Below are positions 49,763 through 58,067 of a stretch of 64,000 nucleotides of DNA, one piece after another; position 1 is the stretch's first letter; every line of letters starts with the position of its first letter. This DNA is from Micromonospora echinospora (GTDB taxonomy: Bacteria > Actinomycetota > Actinomycetes > Mycobacteriales > Micromonosporaceae). The notes below the pieces were generated by a model. That model was given only the letters and a program-made list of their open reading frames with translations, ran no database searches and was not told the origin of the DNA. The stretch covers positions 5,854,001-5,918,000 of the forward strand of contig NZ_JACHJC010000001.1 in the NCBI RefSeq assembly GCF_014203425.1, in the 5' to 3' direction. Position numbers and translations under genes: made by a program.

Positions 49763-50095
49763 GTGCGTATCGACATTGACGAGCCGATGGCCGCAGAACT
49801 GTTCTGGGAGGGCATGCGGGAGGTGGCAGCCGGTGCCGCCCGGCATCAGGACGACGACCTGTACCGGGCGATCGTCAAGATCGGCCGGGATGCGCTGGCC
49901 CAGGGCAGCGAGTTGGTGCCGCAATGCGGCCTGTTCCTCCAGTGCCCGGTCTGTGAAGCGGTGGCGGGTCAACGGTGCATCAACGTGCCCGGCAACCCCC
50001 TCTCCGACGACGTACTCCACCCGGAGCGCGTTGAACTGGCCGAGATGGCGCTGCGGGGAGATGCGCCCCTTCCCCCGCCGCTACGGGATGAGTGA
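49763..50095 (+). CDS. Small protein with Cys-rich (zinc-ribbon-like) motif
   Basis: A 110-residue protein divergent from the VOC gene. The centre contains QCPVCEAVAGQRCINVPGNP; the CPxC-x5-GxxC pattern is a short zinc-finger motif common in actinomycete mobile-element and phage proteins. It is followed by a conserved-looking HPERVELAEMAL. GTG 49763 starts MRIDIDEPMAAELFWEGMRE. I do not recognise a named family. It marks the start of the accessory stretch. Confidence 0.6.
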   Translation: MRIDIDEPMAAELFWEGMREVAAGAARHQDDDLYRAIVKIGRDALAQGSELVPQCGLFLQCPVCEAVAGQRCINVPGNPLSDDVLHPERVELAEMALRGDAPLPPPLRDE

Positions 50096-50168
50096 GCCGG
50101 CTTGAGGTCGAACGGCGACGCGACTCATCACCGACGTGAATCGAGCCCGGGTCGACAGGCTCGACCGC

Positions 50169-50495
50169 TCACGATGCGTCGCCGGCTGCCAGTCCGGCAT
50201 CGAGCGCGGTCAGGAAGTCCAGCAACTCACGCCGTGCGGCCTCGTCATGTGTGCGGTGGTTCAGGAAGTCCGACGTGACGCAATGGGATCTGTCCTCGAC
50301 CACCTCGATCAGCTCGGCTAGCTGAAGGCGGGCCTCGATCACCGCGGCCGAGCCCACCTGACGGCACCAGTCCCCGATGAGGGCGGGATCGGTGGAGACG
50401 GCGTCGATCCCGCAGCACAGGCGAACGCACTCGACTTCGCAGAAGATGACGCATTTGCGCAGGGGCGACGGCACGTCGACCGACACGTCCGCCAT
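50169..50495 (-). CDS. Hypothetical protein, possibly DUF6331-like
   Basis: A 108-residue protein: LRKCVIFCEVECVRLCCGID, then a helical region AAVIEARLQLAELIEVVEDR and EAARRELLDFLTALDAGLAA. ATG 50495 follows GGAAGGGAG by 6 nt. The E-C-V-x3-CCG-x-D core resembles small proteins annotated DUF6331, but this is from memory and uncertain. Function unknown. Confidence 0.55.
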   Translation of the reverse strand: MADVSVDVPSPLRKCVIFCEVECVRLCCGIDAVSTDPALIGDWCRQVGSAAVIEARLQLAELIEVVEDRSHCVTSDFLNHRTHDEAARRELLDFLTALDAGLAAGDAS

Positions 50496-50700
50496 CGCCG
50501 CTCCCTTCCTGAGCCCGCCGACGGTGACGGGGTAGCCGATGCTAGCGCCGCCACCGCGCACCGCTCCTGCGAATTCGGCGGCCGATCCGGAGCCATAGCC
50601 TGGTGATCGTCGAGGAGGGCGCCGGGTGAACATCTCGTGGAGTGCCACGTCTCCGACGTCAGGCAGGTTCGTGCCGATGGAGCGGTCGGACGTCGCCGGT

Positions 50701-50739
50701 GAGCTGATGGGCGACGGACGAGTCGACCTGCACGCCGGA
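50701..50739. repeat. 39-bp direct repeat, copy 1
   Basis: It matches 52661-52699 at 37 of 39 positions (core GGGCGACGGACGAGTCGACC). It lies 72 bp from the stop codon of the integrase relic, a position suggestive of an element end. Confidence 0.75.
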
Positions 50740-50810
50740 CACTGGACGCAGCACCGGCGCTGAGCTGCGGAAGCACCACCGCAACCACCCGTCAGGGCGT
50801 CTGTAGGGCG

Positions 50811-50882
50811 TCACGCCTCCTCCTCGCCGCCGAACAGCTCGTCCATCGCCCGTCTTGTTCGCTCCTCGCTCGACAGCATCAA
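50811..50882 (-). pseudogene. Tyrosine integrase C-terminal relic
   Basis: On the minus strand the last codons read LMLSSEERTRRAMDELFGG, then EEEA and a stop. They align with the C-terminus of the integrase at 54197 (LMPASEERTRNAIDDLF). Upstream codons do not continue the integrase, so only this tail survives. It marks an earlier insertion by a related element. Confidence 0.75.
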
Positions 50883-51100
50883 GGCGGCGCCGGCCCGGCC
50901 CCGGCCTGCTGGCGACCTCCGGCCGGCATCGGCCGGCCACGCTTGGGAATGACCAGGACCTTGAAGACCTCGGGGCTCGCCCCGAACCCCGACCCTCCTC
51001 AGAGATGCCGCCGCAGATCACCTCGCCGGGCACCACAAGGGCTACCAGCCTCCCCCGACGGGAAGATCCGCTTCAGCGCTTGGCCTTGGTTCGTTACGCG

Positions 51101-51685
51101 TCAGCCCACCGCGCCTATGCGTGAACACCTGCTCAGAGCATCGCGCTCCCAGTCGCTTCCGACGAGAGCGACGGGGTAGCTGACCTCTCTGCCTTGCTTG
51201 TCATCGGTCTCGACCGATAACCCTAGCGGCAGCGGCTCTCGCTGGAGGCGTGCGACCGAGCACTCGAACCACAGCTCGACCGCGAGCTGACCGGTGCTGC
51301 CAGCGGGTAACAGCCGGGGCGATCCGATGCTGTGTATGACGACGCCCGGCCTCTTTGCATGAACCCGACGAACGGTGATCGGCCCGGGGCCGGCGTTGGC
51401 CAACGCCAAATACCCGGACAGTCGGACGGATCCCTCGGAGGCCGCACTTCCAGAGTCGGCCGATTGAGGGAAGGCCACGAATGCGACCACGGCGTTCCGC
51501 TCCCGCTGATCACGCGAGTCCCGCAGTTGGCTGACACCGAAGCCGCCAAGCACAACGCCGACCACGAAAGCGGCGACGAGCCGCAGCGTCATCTTCTGTC
51601 GGACCACGAGACGGTCATGGACGCTGGTACCCGACTCCGCCGACTGGTGATTGTGCTCGTCCAGGTCGATCACCGCATGCTCCAC
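51101..51685 (-). CDS. Single-pass membrane hypothetical protein
   Basis: About 194 residues. A short acidic/His-rich N-terminus (HAVIDLDEHNHQSAESGT) is followed by one transmembrane helix near residues 32-50 (MTLRLVAAFVVGVVLGGFGV). The extracytoplasmic domain has beta-rich segments (VRLSGYLALANAGPGPITVR, STGQLAVELWFECSVARL). The GTG start at 51685 is uncertain: TAGGCT (complement of 51698-51703) is placed 7 nt before an out-of-frame ATG at 51690, so a frameshift or later start (GTG 51673) is possible. No family recognised. Confidence 0.5.
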   Translation of the reverse strand: MEHAVIDLDEHNHQSAESGTSVHDRLVVRQKMTLRLVAAFVVGVVLGGFGVSQLRDSRDQRERNAVVAFVAFPQSADSGSAASEGSVRLSGYLALANAGPGPITVRRVHAKRPGVVIHSIGSPRLLPAGSTGQLAVELWFECSVARLQREPLPLGLSVETDDKQGREVSYPVALVGSDWERDALSRCSRIGAVG

Positions 51686-52036
51686 GACATGGACGTCAGC
51701 CTAGGTCTCTTCACACCAGCAGGTCGCCCGGCCGTAGAGCCGCCCGTACAGCCAAGGCCATCCGCAGACGCCGACCAGGCCCGACAACGTTGGACAGGTT
51801 GACCAGGCGTGCAGTCGGCAGGGCTGCTCTGGTCGAATGGTCGGGGCTTCCGTCTACCGCGCCAGTCCAACCCCGGGACTGGCTTGCCACCGGATCAGCG
51901 AGTCGCGGCACCAGCTCCACCGCCAGGAGGTGCCCGGCCCTCCCCCACAGCCGACGGCTCCGCTCCGGAACCATCGAACGCCGGCCCTCAGGCGGCCCGC
52001 AGCGCCATAGCCAGTCCGACTCGGGAAGAGATCCCA
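51686..52036. other. Spacer without a supported gene
   Basis: About 350 bp. Overlapping open frames on both strands have atypical composition and no ribosome site or recognisable domain. The TAGGCT promoter-like box for the upstream minus-strand gene lies at its left edge. Confidence 0.5.
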
Positions 52037-52429
52037 CTAGCTGCCGACACTGATGACCTTCCCGCCGAGCCCGGACCGGGACGTGGGCTGGCCGACCAGC
52101 TCGACGAGCACTTCGTCGCGACAATCCTCGCCGAACACGGCAGTAACGGCTTCGGTGAAGGCGGAGACGAGTTGTGCGATGACTCTGGCTGCGTCCTCTC
52201 GCGCGAACACTTCCTCCCGCATGCCGAAGGTGACCGAGGGGGCTGCTGCAGCGACCGCCGCTCCGCCGCGGGCCCATCGACCGGTAGGAACGCCGATCAG
52301 CCTGACATCCACCGAACTTCTAGCCCACGCGCCATACACGGAGGCGACGGCGTTGGTCAGTTCCTCGATGAGGTGGGGTTCATGCCCGACCAGTTCCTCT
52401 TCAAGCGCGTAAAGCGTCACGTGGGGCAT
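52037..52429 (-). CDS. Tautomerase-superfamily-like protein
   Basis: A 130-residue protein beginning Met-Pro (MPHVTLYALEEELVGHEPHL). In the tautomerase superfamily the initiator Met is removed and Pro1 becomes the catalytic base. A second beta-alpha-beta half begins around PSVTFGMREEVFAREDAARV and continues QLVSAFTEAVTAVFGEDCRD, VLVELVGQP, giving a fused double-unit like MIF/4-OT relatives. ATG 52429 follows GAGGAG by 6 nt. The substrate is unknown. It lies between the two 39-bp repeats. Confidence 0.65.
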   Translation of the reverse strand: MPHVTLYALEEELVGHEPHLIEELTNAVASVYGAWARSSVDVRLIGVPTGRWARGGAAVAAAAPSVTFGMREEVFAREDAARVIAQLVSAFTEAVTAVFGEDCRDEVLVELVGQPTSRSGLGGKVISVGS

Positions 52430-52869
52430 CGGCAACTCCTCGGTGTCGGATTGCAGCGGCGGGCCAGTGACCGGATCGTCTGCGAGCAAGCAGGGTAGGG
52501 CCCGTCGTCCGCATGCCGGAAGCGATTTCCATCCTGTCGCCGAACTGAGCCGGCGCTCAGGGCGTCAGGGCGTCGTCATGGCATCAAACGCCCAATGTTG
52601 ACCATGAACGACCATCGACACCCGAACATAGAACCAGCTCATAGCCTTGATCAAAGCTCTGAGCTGGTGGGCGACGGACGAGTCGACCTGTACGCCGGAT
52701 TGTGGGTGTGAAACACCTGCTACCTGGGGCGAAGTCCAGCGGCAACCACTGTAGGCCGTCGCCAGGCCGTCAGACGTAGAACGAAGACCTCCTCAAAGCG
52801 TGACCGGCTGTCGCGTATCACAGATCAACCTTGATGAGGCCAGTGCAGCCGGCACCAACCTCAGTCCCG
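52430..52869. other. Spacer carrying second 39-bp repeat
   Basis: About 440 bp without a supported gene. It contains the second direct repeat (52661-52699). The sequence for about 100 bp after it still loosely resembles the region beside the integrase relic at 50.8 kb, but no integrase codons remain. Confidence 0.55.
52661..52699. repeat. 39-bp direct repeat, copy 2
   Basis: It is the second copy of the 50701-50739 sequence, in the same orientation and 1960 bp away; mismatches are at positions 7 and 31 only. Confidence 0.75.
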
Positions 52870-53985
52870 CTATGGACGGGAAGAAGGCGAGAGGAGCCAC
52901 GCCACAACTCGCTTCAGCCATTGCATAACCATGATCATTTTCGCTCCGATGCCAGCCAGCGCCACACCCAGCGCTACCAGGGAGACAGTTAGTACGGTTC
53001 GGCGAGCAGAGAAAGCTATTACAGCTCCGAACAACGAAACCACGCTGCCCATCAAAAGGGTGACACCAGTCCAGGCTGGCCGCAGGGGAGCGCAGATCAG
53101 CAATGCCATCTGAAATACTCCGATGCTGATGAGCGGCCAGCCGATCTCGGGGGAACCAGGGGCGTGAGCGACACCGATACCAACAAGCAGCGCACTGAAG
53201 ATGCCAGCAAGGGGAACGGCAAAGATAGCAAAAACTACAGCCAGATCCAAAGGAAGAGTGTCAAGCACTGACACGAATTCCTCCTCATCATCAAGCTCGC
53301 CAGAATCAAGCCACTCCGAGTACCACAACATCGCGTTTGCCGCAAGCAGCCCGACAAGCCCGGCGTCGAGCGCCGCCAGAGAGAACCCCCAATAGCCGTT
53401 GGCGAGCAGGAAGATGCCGATGCCTGCGATTGCGAAGCTGCTTGCTCCAAGCAGGGCCGAAGTGCATTTAGTCGCAAGCCCTCCGATCGCCAAACCTGCC
53501 ACCACGCCAAGCAAGCCGATCGAAAGTGCCCCTAATCCAAGGGCCACGCTGCGCTGAATCACCGATGCCCCGTACCCGGCTACCGCAACGCCCGCTCCAA
53601 CAAAGCCCACACCTAGGACGACAAAGGTGGCAGAGAGTGGGTCAGACGTCATCAAGACCGCAAGCATGACCAGCCCAACCGCCACGATAAGTAGATATGT
53701 CGCCGCTCGGGAATCAACCAAGACGATGATCGCCAGCAGAAGGGCCAACACCAGCGATCCGTACTGCGCCAGCTTGGCCAACCGGGTACGGGGGGCGCGT
53801 TGGCGGATCCATCTGGCAGCCATCAGGGCACCTGCCGCCACGAGCGCGGAAGCGAGTGCCGGAAAGCCGATACGGTCGCTAGCCAGATTAATCGCTATTC
53901 CGCCGGCAGCGCCGAGCGTGAGTGTCACCCACCTGTCGATAGGAACCGACTGGTACGAGGGATCTCTTTTATTGACCTCCGTCAC
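52870..53985 (-). CDS. Polytopic membrane protein of unknown family
   Basis: A 371-residue protein with about eleven hydrophobic helices (for example GLVMLAVLMTSDPLSATFVV and IGLLGVVAGLAIGGLATKC). An acidic loop WLDSGELDDEEEFVSVLDTL sits near the middle. GTG 53985 (MTEVNKRDPSYQSVP) lies 7 nt after a TAGGCT box (complement of 53993-53998). The codon use is visibly less GC-rich than the core genome, suggesting transfer. It lies at the left flank of the AICE. No function assigned. Confidence 0.65.
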   Translation of the reverse strand: MTEVNKRDPSYQSVPIDRWVTLTLGAAGGIAINLASDRIGFPALASALVAAGALMAARWIRQRAPRTRLAKLAQYGSLVLALLLAIIVLVDSRAATYLLIVAVGLVMLAVLMTSDPLSATFVVLGVGFVGAGVAVAGYGASVIQRSVALGLGALSIGLLGVVAGLAIGGLATKCTSALLGASSFAIAGIGIFLLANGYWGFSLAALDAGLVGLLAANAMLWYSEWLDSGELDDEEEFVSVLDTLPLDLAVVFAIFAVPLAGIFSALLVGIGVAHAPGSPEIGWPLISIGVFQMALLICAPLRPAWTGVTLLMGSVVSLFGAVIAFSARRTVLTVSLVALGVALAGIGAKMIMVMQWLKRVVAWLLSPSSRP

Positions 53986-53992
53986 GGCTGAC

Positions 53993-53998
53993 AGCCTA
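53993..53998 (-). promoter_or_regulatory. -10 box TAGGCT of leaderless membrane-protein gene
   Basis: On the minus strand TAGGCT ends 7 nt before the GTG at 53985. Confidence 0.45.
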
Positions 53999-54196
53999 TG
54001 GTGCCGGCACCACAATCTGCTTGCGCCTTGCAGCGGGCGCCCTGGAGATGCCCGCTTTGTTCTATCTTGCAGCAGAAGCGATTCAGACCCTCTGGACCGG
54101 TGAAAGCGCGACACAAGCGGCGCGGCTAAGAGCCGGGCCATGCCCTGATGCACCGGCACGACGGCGCCGTCTATAGGCGAAGTACCGCCGCCCAGC

Positions 54197-55402
54197 TCAG
54201 GCATGCTGTCCATGAGGGTCGAATAGGTCGTCGATCGCGTTCCGGGTGCGTTCCTCGCTGGCGGGCATCAGGTGGGTGTAGACGCGAAGAGTGAACCCAG
54301 GGTCGGCGTGGCCGAGGTACGACGCCAGTGCCTTGATGCTCTCCCCCGCGTCGAGCAACGCCGAAGCGTAGAAGTGGCGCAGCGCGTGCATGCCGGTGGC
54401 CCGGGTCGGCGTGATGCCGGCGGCCCGGACGGCGGGGCGCCAACTCTTGTCGTCGAAGGTGTGCCGGTTGATCGCACCCCGCCGGGTCGTGGTGAACAGC
54501 AGCGGCACCCTCACCCGCTCCTCGTCGGCCGGGTTCTCCTACGGCAGGGTGAGCGACACCGGCGGGAAGTCGTCGATGTGCTGACGCAGCACCAGGGCGA
54601 CGGAGTCCGGCAGCGGTACCCGGCGGTCCCGGTCGTTCTTGGGCAGGCCGAAGACGAGCCGGGAGCGGACGAGCTTGACCTGACGCGAGACGTGCACCCA
54701 CCCGGCGTCAAGGTCGATGTCGTCGACGCCGAGCCCGAGGATTTCGCCCTGCCGCAGACCGCAGCCGGCGCCCAGGTCGACCATCGCCCGGTACCGCTGG
54801 GCGAGGCCACCGCGGATTGCCGAAACCTGGTCGTAGCGCAGCGGCACCACCCGACGCTGCACCGGTCGCGGCGCGGTGACCGACTTTGCCGAACACGGAT
54901 TCTTCGCGATCCGTTCGTCGTCAACGGCCGCGCCGAGGATGGTGCGCAGATGCGCGAAGATCACGGCCCGGGTCGCCGGGGCCAGCTTGCCGACCAACGC
55001 GGCGTCCCACTCCCGGATGTGACCCGGCTTGATCGCCCCCAGTTGCCGAGAGCCGAAGAACGGCAACAGGTGCTTGCGTACCCGATGCTCGGTGACCTCC
55101 CGCGTCGACTCATCGAAGGAACGCGTGCGAAGCCAGGATTCGGCGTACTCGGCGAAGGTCAGGCGGCCGGCGGACGGGTCGACGTAGGAGCCCCGCAGCT
55201 TGTCCGTCTCGGTGGAGACGAGAAACGCGTCAGCGTCGCGCTTGGCCCGGTCCGGGAAGGACTGGCTGCGTTCCCGGCCGTCCGGGCCGATGTAGCGGAC
55301 CCGATAGCGCATCCCCTTGCCGAACAGATCCGACTTGACCCGCTCCTTCCGGCCGCCGGGATGTTTGATCACCTTGTACCAGCGATCCTCGACGTGTCCC
55401 AT
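54197..55402 (-). pseudogene. int: Tyrosine integrase interrupted by in-frame TAG
   Basis: A full-length frame of about 401 codons with one TAG at 54539-54541 (codon 288). The parts before and after are in the same frame and both well conserved: SAM-like N-terminal domain (FAEYAESWLRTRSFDESTRE), catalytic Arg217 (GCGLRQGEILGLG), His339-x-x-Arg342 (GMHALRHFYAS), His365 (YLGHADPGF) and nucleophile Tyr375 (RVYTHLMP). The stop falls after LTLP, where relatives usually have Trp, so TGG to TAG is the simplest change. It starts at ATG 55402, overlapping the xis stop. It is either inactive, read through, or a sequencing error. Confidence 0.8.
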
Positions 55403-55581
55403 CAGGCCGCCGCCTGCTCACGTACCCAGGCCCGGACCGCTTCCGGCTCGTAGCGCAGGTGTCGGCCGACCCGAGCCGCCGGCGGACCGTACTTGACCTT
55501 GCGCCAGCGGTACAGCGTCTCCTGCGGCACCCGGAGGTACGCCGACACGTCCCGAACCGTCCACAGCTCGTCCTCCACCAT
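55402..55581 (-). CDS. xis: Excisionase (AlpA/MerR-like HTH)
   Basis: A 59-residue winged-HTH protein: ELWTVRDVSAYLRVPQETLY (helix-turn-helix), RWRKVKYGPPAARVGRHLRY, then EPEAVRAWV. This is the excisionase/AlpA pattern that directs the integrase to excision. ATG 55581 overlaps the repSA stop by one base (TGATG) and has GGGGAGG about 7 nt upstream. It is followed by int in the usual AICE order repSA-xis-int. Confidence 0.9.
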   Translation of the reverse strand: MVEDELWTVRDVSAYLRVPQETLYRWRKVKYGPPAARVGRHLRYEPEAVRAWVREQAAA

Positions 55582-57332
55582 CACAGCCCCTCCCCCGTCT
55601 TGTCCGCTTCCGTCGTCGAGGAGTCCTCGGGGAGCTGGGCCGCGCGGTCCCTGGCAGCGAGCAGTTCGGAGCGCCAGCGGGCACGTTCGCTGATCGACCG
55701 CAGCAGCCGGTGAGCCATCGCCGGCACGTCGGGATCATCGGGACGGGCCAGTTCCCAGGCGTGGCGGACCGGTTCGACGGTGGCGCCCTGGTCGTCGACG
55801 CCATCGAGTCCGACGGTGACGCCGAGCAGCGCCCGCACCCAGGCCCGCACGTCGTGCTTGTGGTCGCTGAGCGTCTTGCCGGACCAGTCGCGGGAGATGA
55901 GGATGCGCCGACCGCCGATGCCGAGGGTGTCCCGCTGGTGGACCTTGCCCTTGCAGCGGCCCGGCTTGAGCTTCGCGTGCGCCTTCTTCGGCTGGACGCC
56001 GTAGAGCAGCCAGTTAGCGCACCGGTCGGTGCAGGGGATTACACGCAGTTCCCGCCACAGCCGGTCGAGGTGTGCCCGTTGCCGGTCGGTGGTCGCCTTG
56101 TGGCAGTCGCCGGTGTGCTTGGTGATGTACTTCGTGACGTACCGGATGGTCCGTTCGGCGTCCTCGGTGCCGGGCATGACGCCGCGGGCGTCGACCTGGG
56201 CGCCGAAGCGCACCACGTGCACCGGTTCCGCGTCGGGGTCCTCGTCGATGGCGTCGAGGGCTTCCGTCCAGGTCGTCAGCGGCTGGCGGGTGTCCGGGTC
56301 GACCCACGTCGAGGCGTCCTCGTCCCACACCGGGGGCCGCTCGACGGTGTACCGCTGGACGTCGACCGCCGGCCACCACACCTGGTGATACGTGGCCGCC
56401 GCGACGGTGCGCAGGATGTCCCGGGGGATCGTGCCCCGGATGGCGAAGTGCGCGTGCGGGGCCAGTCGGCGTTGCGGCTCAACACAGCCGGCGTACTGGA
56501 CGTTCCAGCCCTCACAGCGCCGCAGGTTCTGCCAGAACCGATCGAGCAGCCGAGGGAAGTGCACCGCGTCCCACGCCGCACGGCGGTAGTCGTACCGATC
56601 GGGGTTGAGCGGCGTGCCGTCGGGACGGACCGGGCCGTAGGAGTCGAGGGTGAGCGTCAGCCACATCGACGGCCGGTAGGTGGCCCCGTCCGCAGCGGTG
56701 TACGTCCTGCCGACCGTGCGCGCCTCCACCTTGCGCCGAGGCAGTTCCGGGGCATCCTGCCGCCGCCGGGTAGAGCGCTTACGACGCGGGCCGGCGTCGT
56801 CGTCGCCCTGGTCCTCGTCGGCGCTCGCGTGCGGAGGGGCGACCCGTCCCCGGAGCCCTTCAGCCGCGATCGCCTCTTCCACTTCGCGGATCGCCTCGTC
56901 GAGGTCGTCCACCTGGTCCCACTGGCACGTCCGAGACGCCTCGTCACGGGAGAACTCCAGGTGCCCGCGCATCAGGACGAGCGCCCTCTGTTCCTCGGTC
57001 GCCGGCTCCGGTGGCGGTAGCGGCTCGTCGTCGCGGTGCCAGCCCTCCCGGATCTGGGCCTGCCGCAGCCGGCGGTTCTTCTTCGCGCACGGCGCGCACT
57101 TGTCCTCCCGGGTCGCCCCGCACGGCAGGTCGATGACCTCGGTCAGGCCGGTGTCGAGATCCGTGCGGCGCATCGCCAGGGGGCGCACGCAGACGCCGTA
57201 CTCGGCGGCAATTTCCTTGAGCACGTCGACCGAACGAGGTAGCGCCATGCGGGCCGCCCGCGACCCCGGCCGAGGAGCAGCAGCCGGGGTCGGGGCGGCC
57301 GGCGCGAGGCCGGGCAGGATCGCAGCGGTCAT
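55581..57332 (-). CDS. repSA: RepSA-type rolling-circle replication initiator
   Basis: A 583-residue replication initiator. An N-terminal Cys motif (LPCGATREDKCAPCAKKNRR; Cys71, Cys79, Cys82) is followed by the HUH endonuclease core. Metal-binding His293-x-His295 lies in APHAHFAIRGT and the catalytic tyrosine region is RTIRYVTKYITKH (Tyr398 and Tyr402). This matches RepSA of pSAM2 and other AICEs, which replicate by rolling circle after excision. ATG 57332 overlaps the DUF2637 stop as ATGA. The double-strand and single-strand origins are not identified. Confidence 0.9.
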   Translation of the reverse strand: MTAAILPGLAPAAPTPAAAPRPGSRAARMALPRSVDVLKEIAAEYGVCVRPLAMRRTDLDTGLTEVIDLPCGATREDKCAPCAKKNRRLRQAQIREGWHRDDEPLPPPEPATEEQRALVLMRGHLEFSRDEASRTCQWDQVDDLDEAIREVEEAIAAEGLRGRVAPPHASADEDQGDDDAGPRRKRSTRRRQDAPELPRRKVEARTVGRTYTAADGATYRPSMWLTLTLDSYGPVRPDGTPLNPDRYDYRRAAWDAVHFPRLLDRFWQNLRRCEGWNVQYAGCVEPQRRLAPHAHFAIRGTIPRDILRTVAAATYHQVWWPAVDVQRYTVERPPVWDEDASTWVDPDTRQPLTTWTEALDAIDEDPDAEPVHVVRFGAQVDARGVMPGTEDAERTIRYVTKYITKHTGDCHKATTDRQRAHLDRLWRELRVIPCTDRCANWLLYGVQPKKAHAKLKPGRCKGKVHQRDTLGIGGRRILISRDWSGKTLSDHKHDVRAWVRALLGVTVGLDGVDDQGATVEPVRHAWELARPDDPDVPAMAHRLLRSISERARWRSELLAARDRAAQLPEDSSTTEADKTGEGL

Positions 57333-57874
57333 CGAATGATCCCGACGACGTGCGGCCGGTTGGACTGGACAGCGCGCGGAGGCAGCACCGCCGAGACGAC
57401 GGGCGACGTCGGCACAGTCGGGCGGACCGGTTCGACCTCGGTGGCTTCCGCCGGCTCTTCGTACCGGTACGCGCCCGGCTGGTCCGGCTCGACAGCCGGC
57501 GGCGTGACCGGGGCGTTGGACAGGACGACCTTCACCAGGGCGAGGAAGGCCAGCGACGGCACCGCCGCCACGACCCAGCCCCACACCGACGATTCGGCTT
57601 CCGCGACCTGGGCCGCGAGGGACAGCAACGCGAACGCCACCAGCAGCGAGCCCACCAGGCCGACCGGTCGACCGGCACGACGGCGGGCACGCAGCTCCAG
57701 GCCGAGGTAGATCGTCATCAGCTCGACCGCCACGGCGTTGGCCCAGCCGATCCAGTTCGGTTGGCCGTGGGCTACGGACAGGTCATGGACGTGGGTGAAA
57801 GCGGCGGCGCCGGCCATGGCGGCGATGGCGAGCAGGATCACCAGACGTACGCCCGATTCGGTGCGCTCGGTCAT
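57329..57874 (-). CDS. DUF2637 membrane protein (AICE spread/transfer type)
   Basis: A 181-residue protein with four transmembrane helices (VRLVILLAIAAMAGAAAFTH; IGWANAVAVELMTIYLGLEL; GSLLVAFALLSLAAQVAEA; AAVPSLAFLALVKVVL). The first two bracket the HDLSVAHGQPNWIGW loop diagnostic of DUF2637. An acidic Pro-rich cytoplasmic tail follows. Such proteins accompany RepSA and TraSA in AICEs and may act in intramycelial spread. ATG 57874 follows AGGAG by 5 nt and overlaps the previous stop (ATGA). Confidence 0.88.
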   Translation of the reverse strand: MTERTESGVRLVILLAIAAMAGAAAFTHVHDLSVAHGQPNWIGWANAVAVELMTIYLGLELRARRRAGRPVGLVGSLLVAFALLSLAAQVAEAESSVWGWVVAAVPSLAFLALVKVVLSNAPVTPPAVEPDQPGAYRYEEPAEATEVEPVRPTVPTSPVVSAVLPPRAVQSNRPHVVGIIR

Positions 57875-58062
57875 CGCCACTCCTGCAACGGCTTCTCGCG
57901 GATGGTCAGGTCGATGCGGATACGCCGGTCGGCCATGTCGGGGCGGCGGTTGACCATGTGCGCCAGGCCGTGCAGGGCGGCGGCGGTCTGGTCGGCCGGG
58001 CCAACCAGGCGGATGCGCAGCGGACGACGGAGCCGGTTGACGATGCGGGTGAGGGTGGTCAT
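57871..58062 (-). CDS. Small basic AICE protein
   Basis: A 63-residue Arg-rich protein (TLTRIVNRLRRPLRIRLVGP, then LHGLAHMVNRRPDMADRRIR). ATG 58062 follows AGGAGGT by 7 nt. It overlaps the DUF2637 start in ATGA. No family recognised; position and overlaps mark it as part of the AICE operon. Confidence 0.65.
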   Translation of the reverse strand: MTTLTRIVNRLRRPLRIRLVGPADQTAAALHGLAHMVNRRPDMADRRIRIDLTIREKPLQEWR

Positions 58063-58067
58063 CGCGG

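Larger units (their letters stand above)
50496..51100. other. Degraded accessory spacer with integrase relic
   Basis: No intact gene. It holds one copy of a 39-bp direct repeat (50701-50739) and the last 23 codons of a tyrosine integrase (50811-50882, minus strand). A stretch at about 50940-51100 has no recognisable coding content. Confidence 0.7.

Noticed and set aside
54000..54196. attL/tRNA at the left end of the AICE
   Set aside because: I searched for a tRNA 3' end and for a repeat shared with the right side and found neither; the right end may be outside the window.
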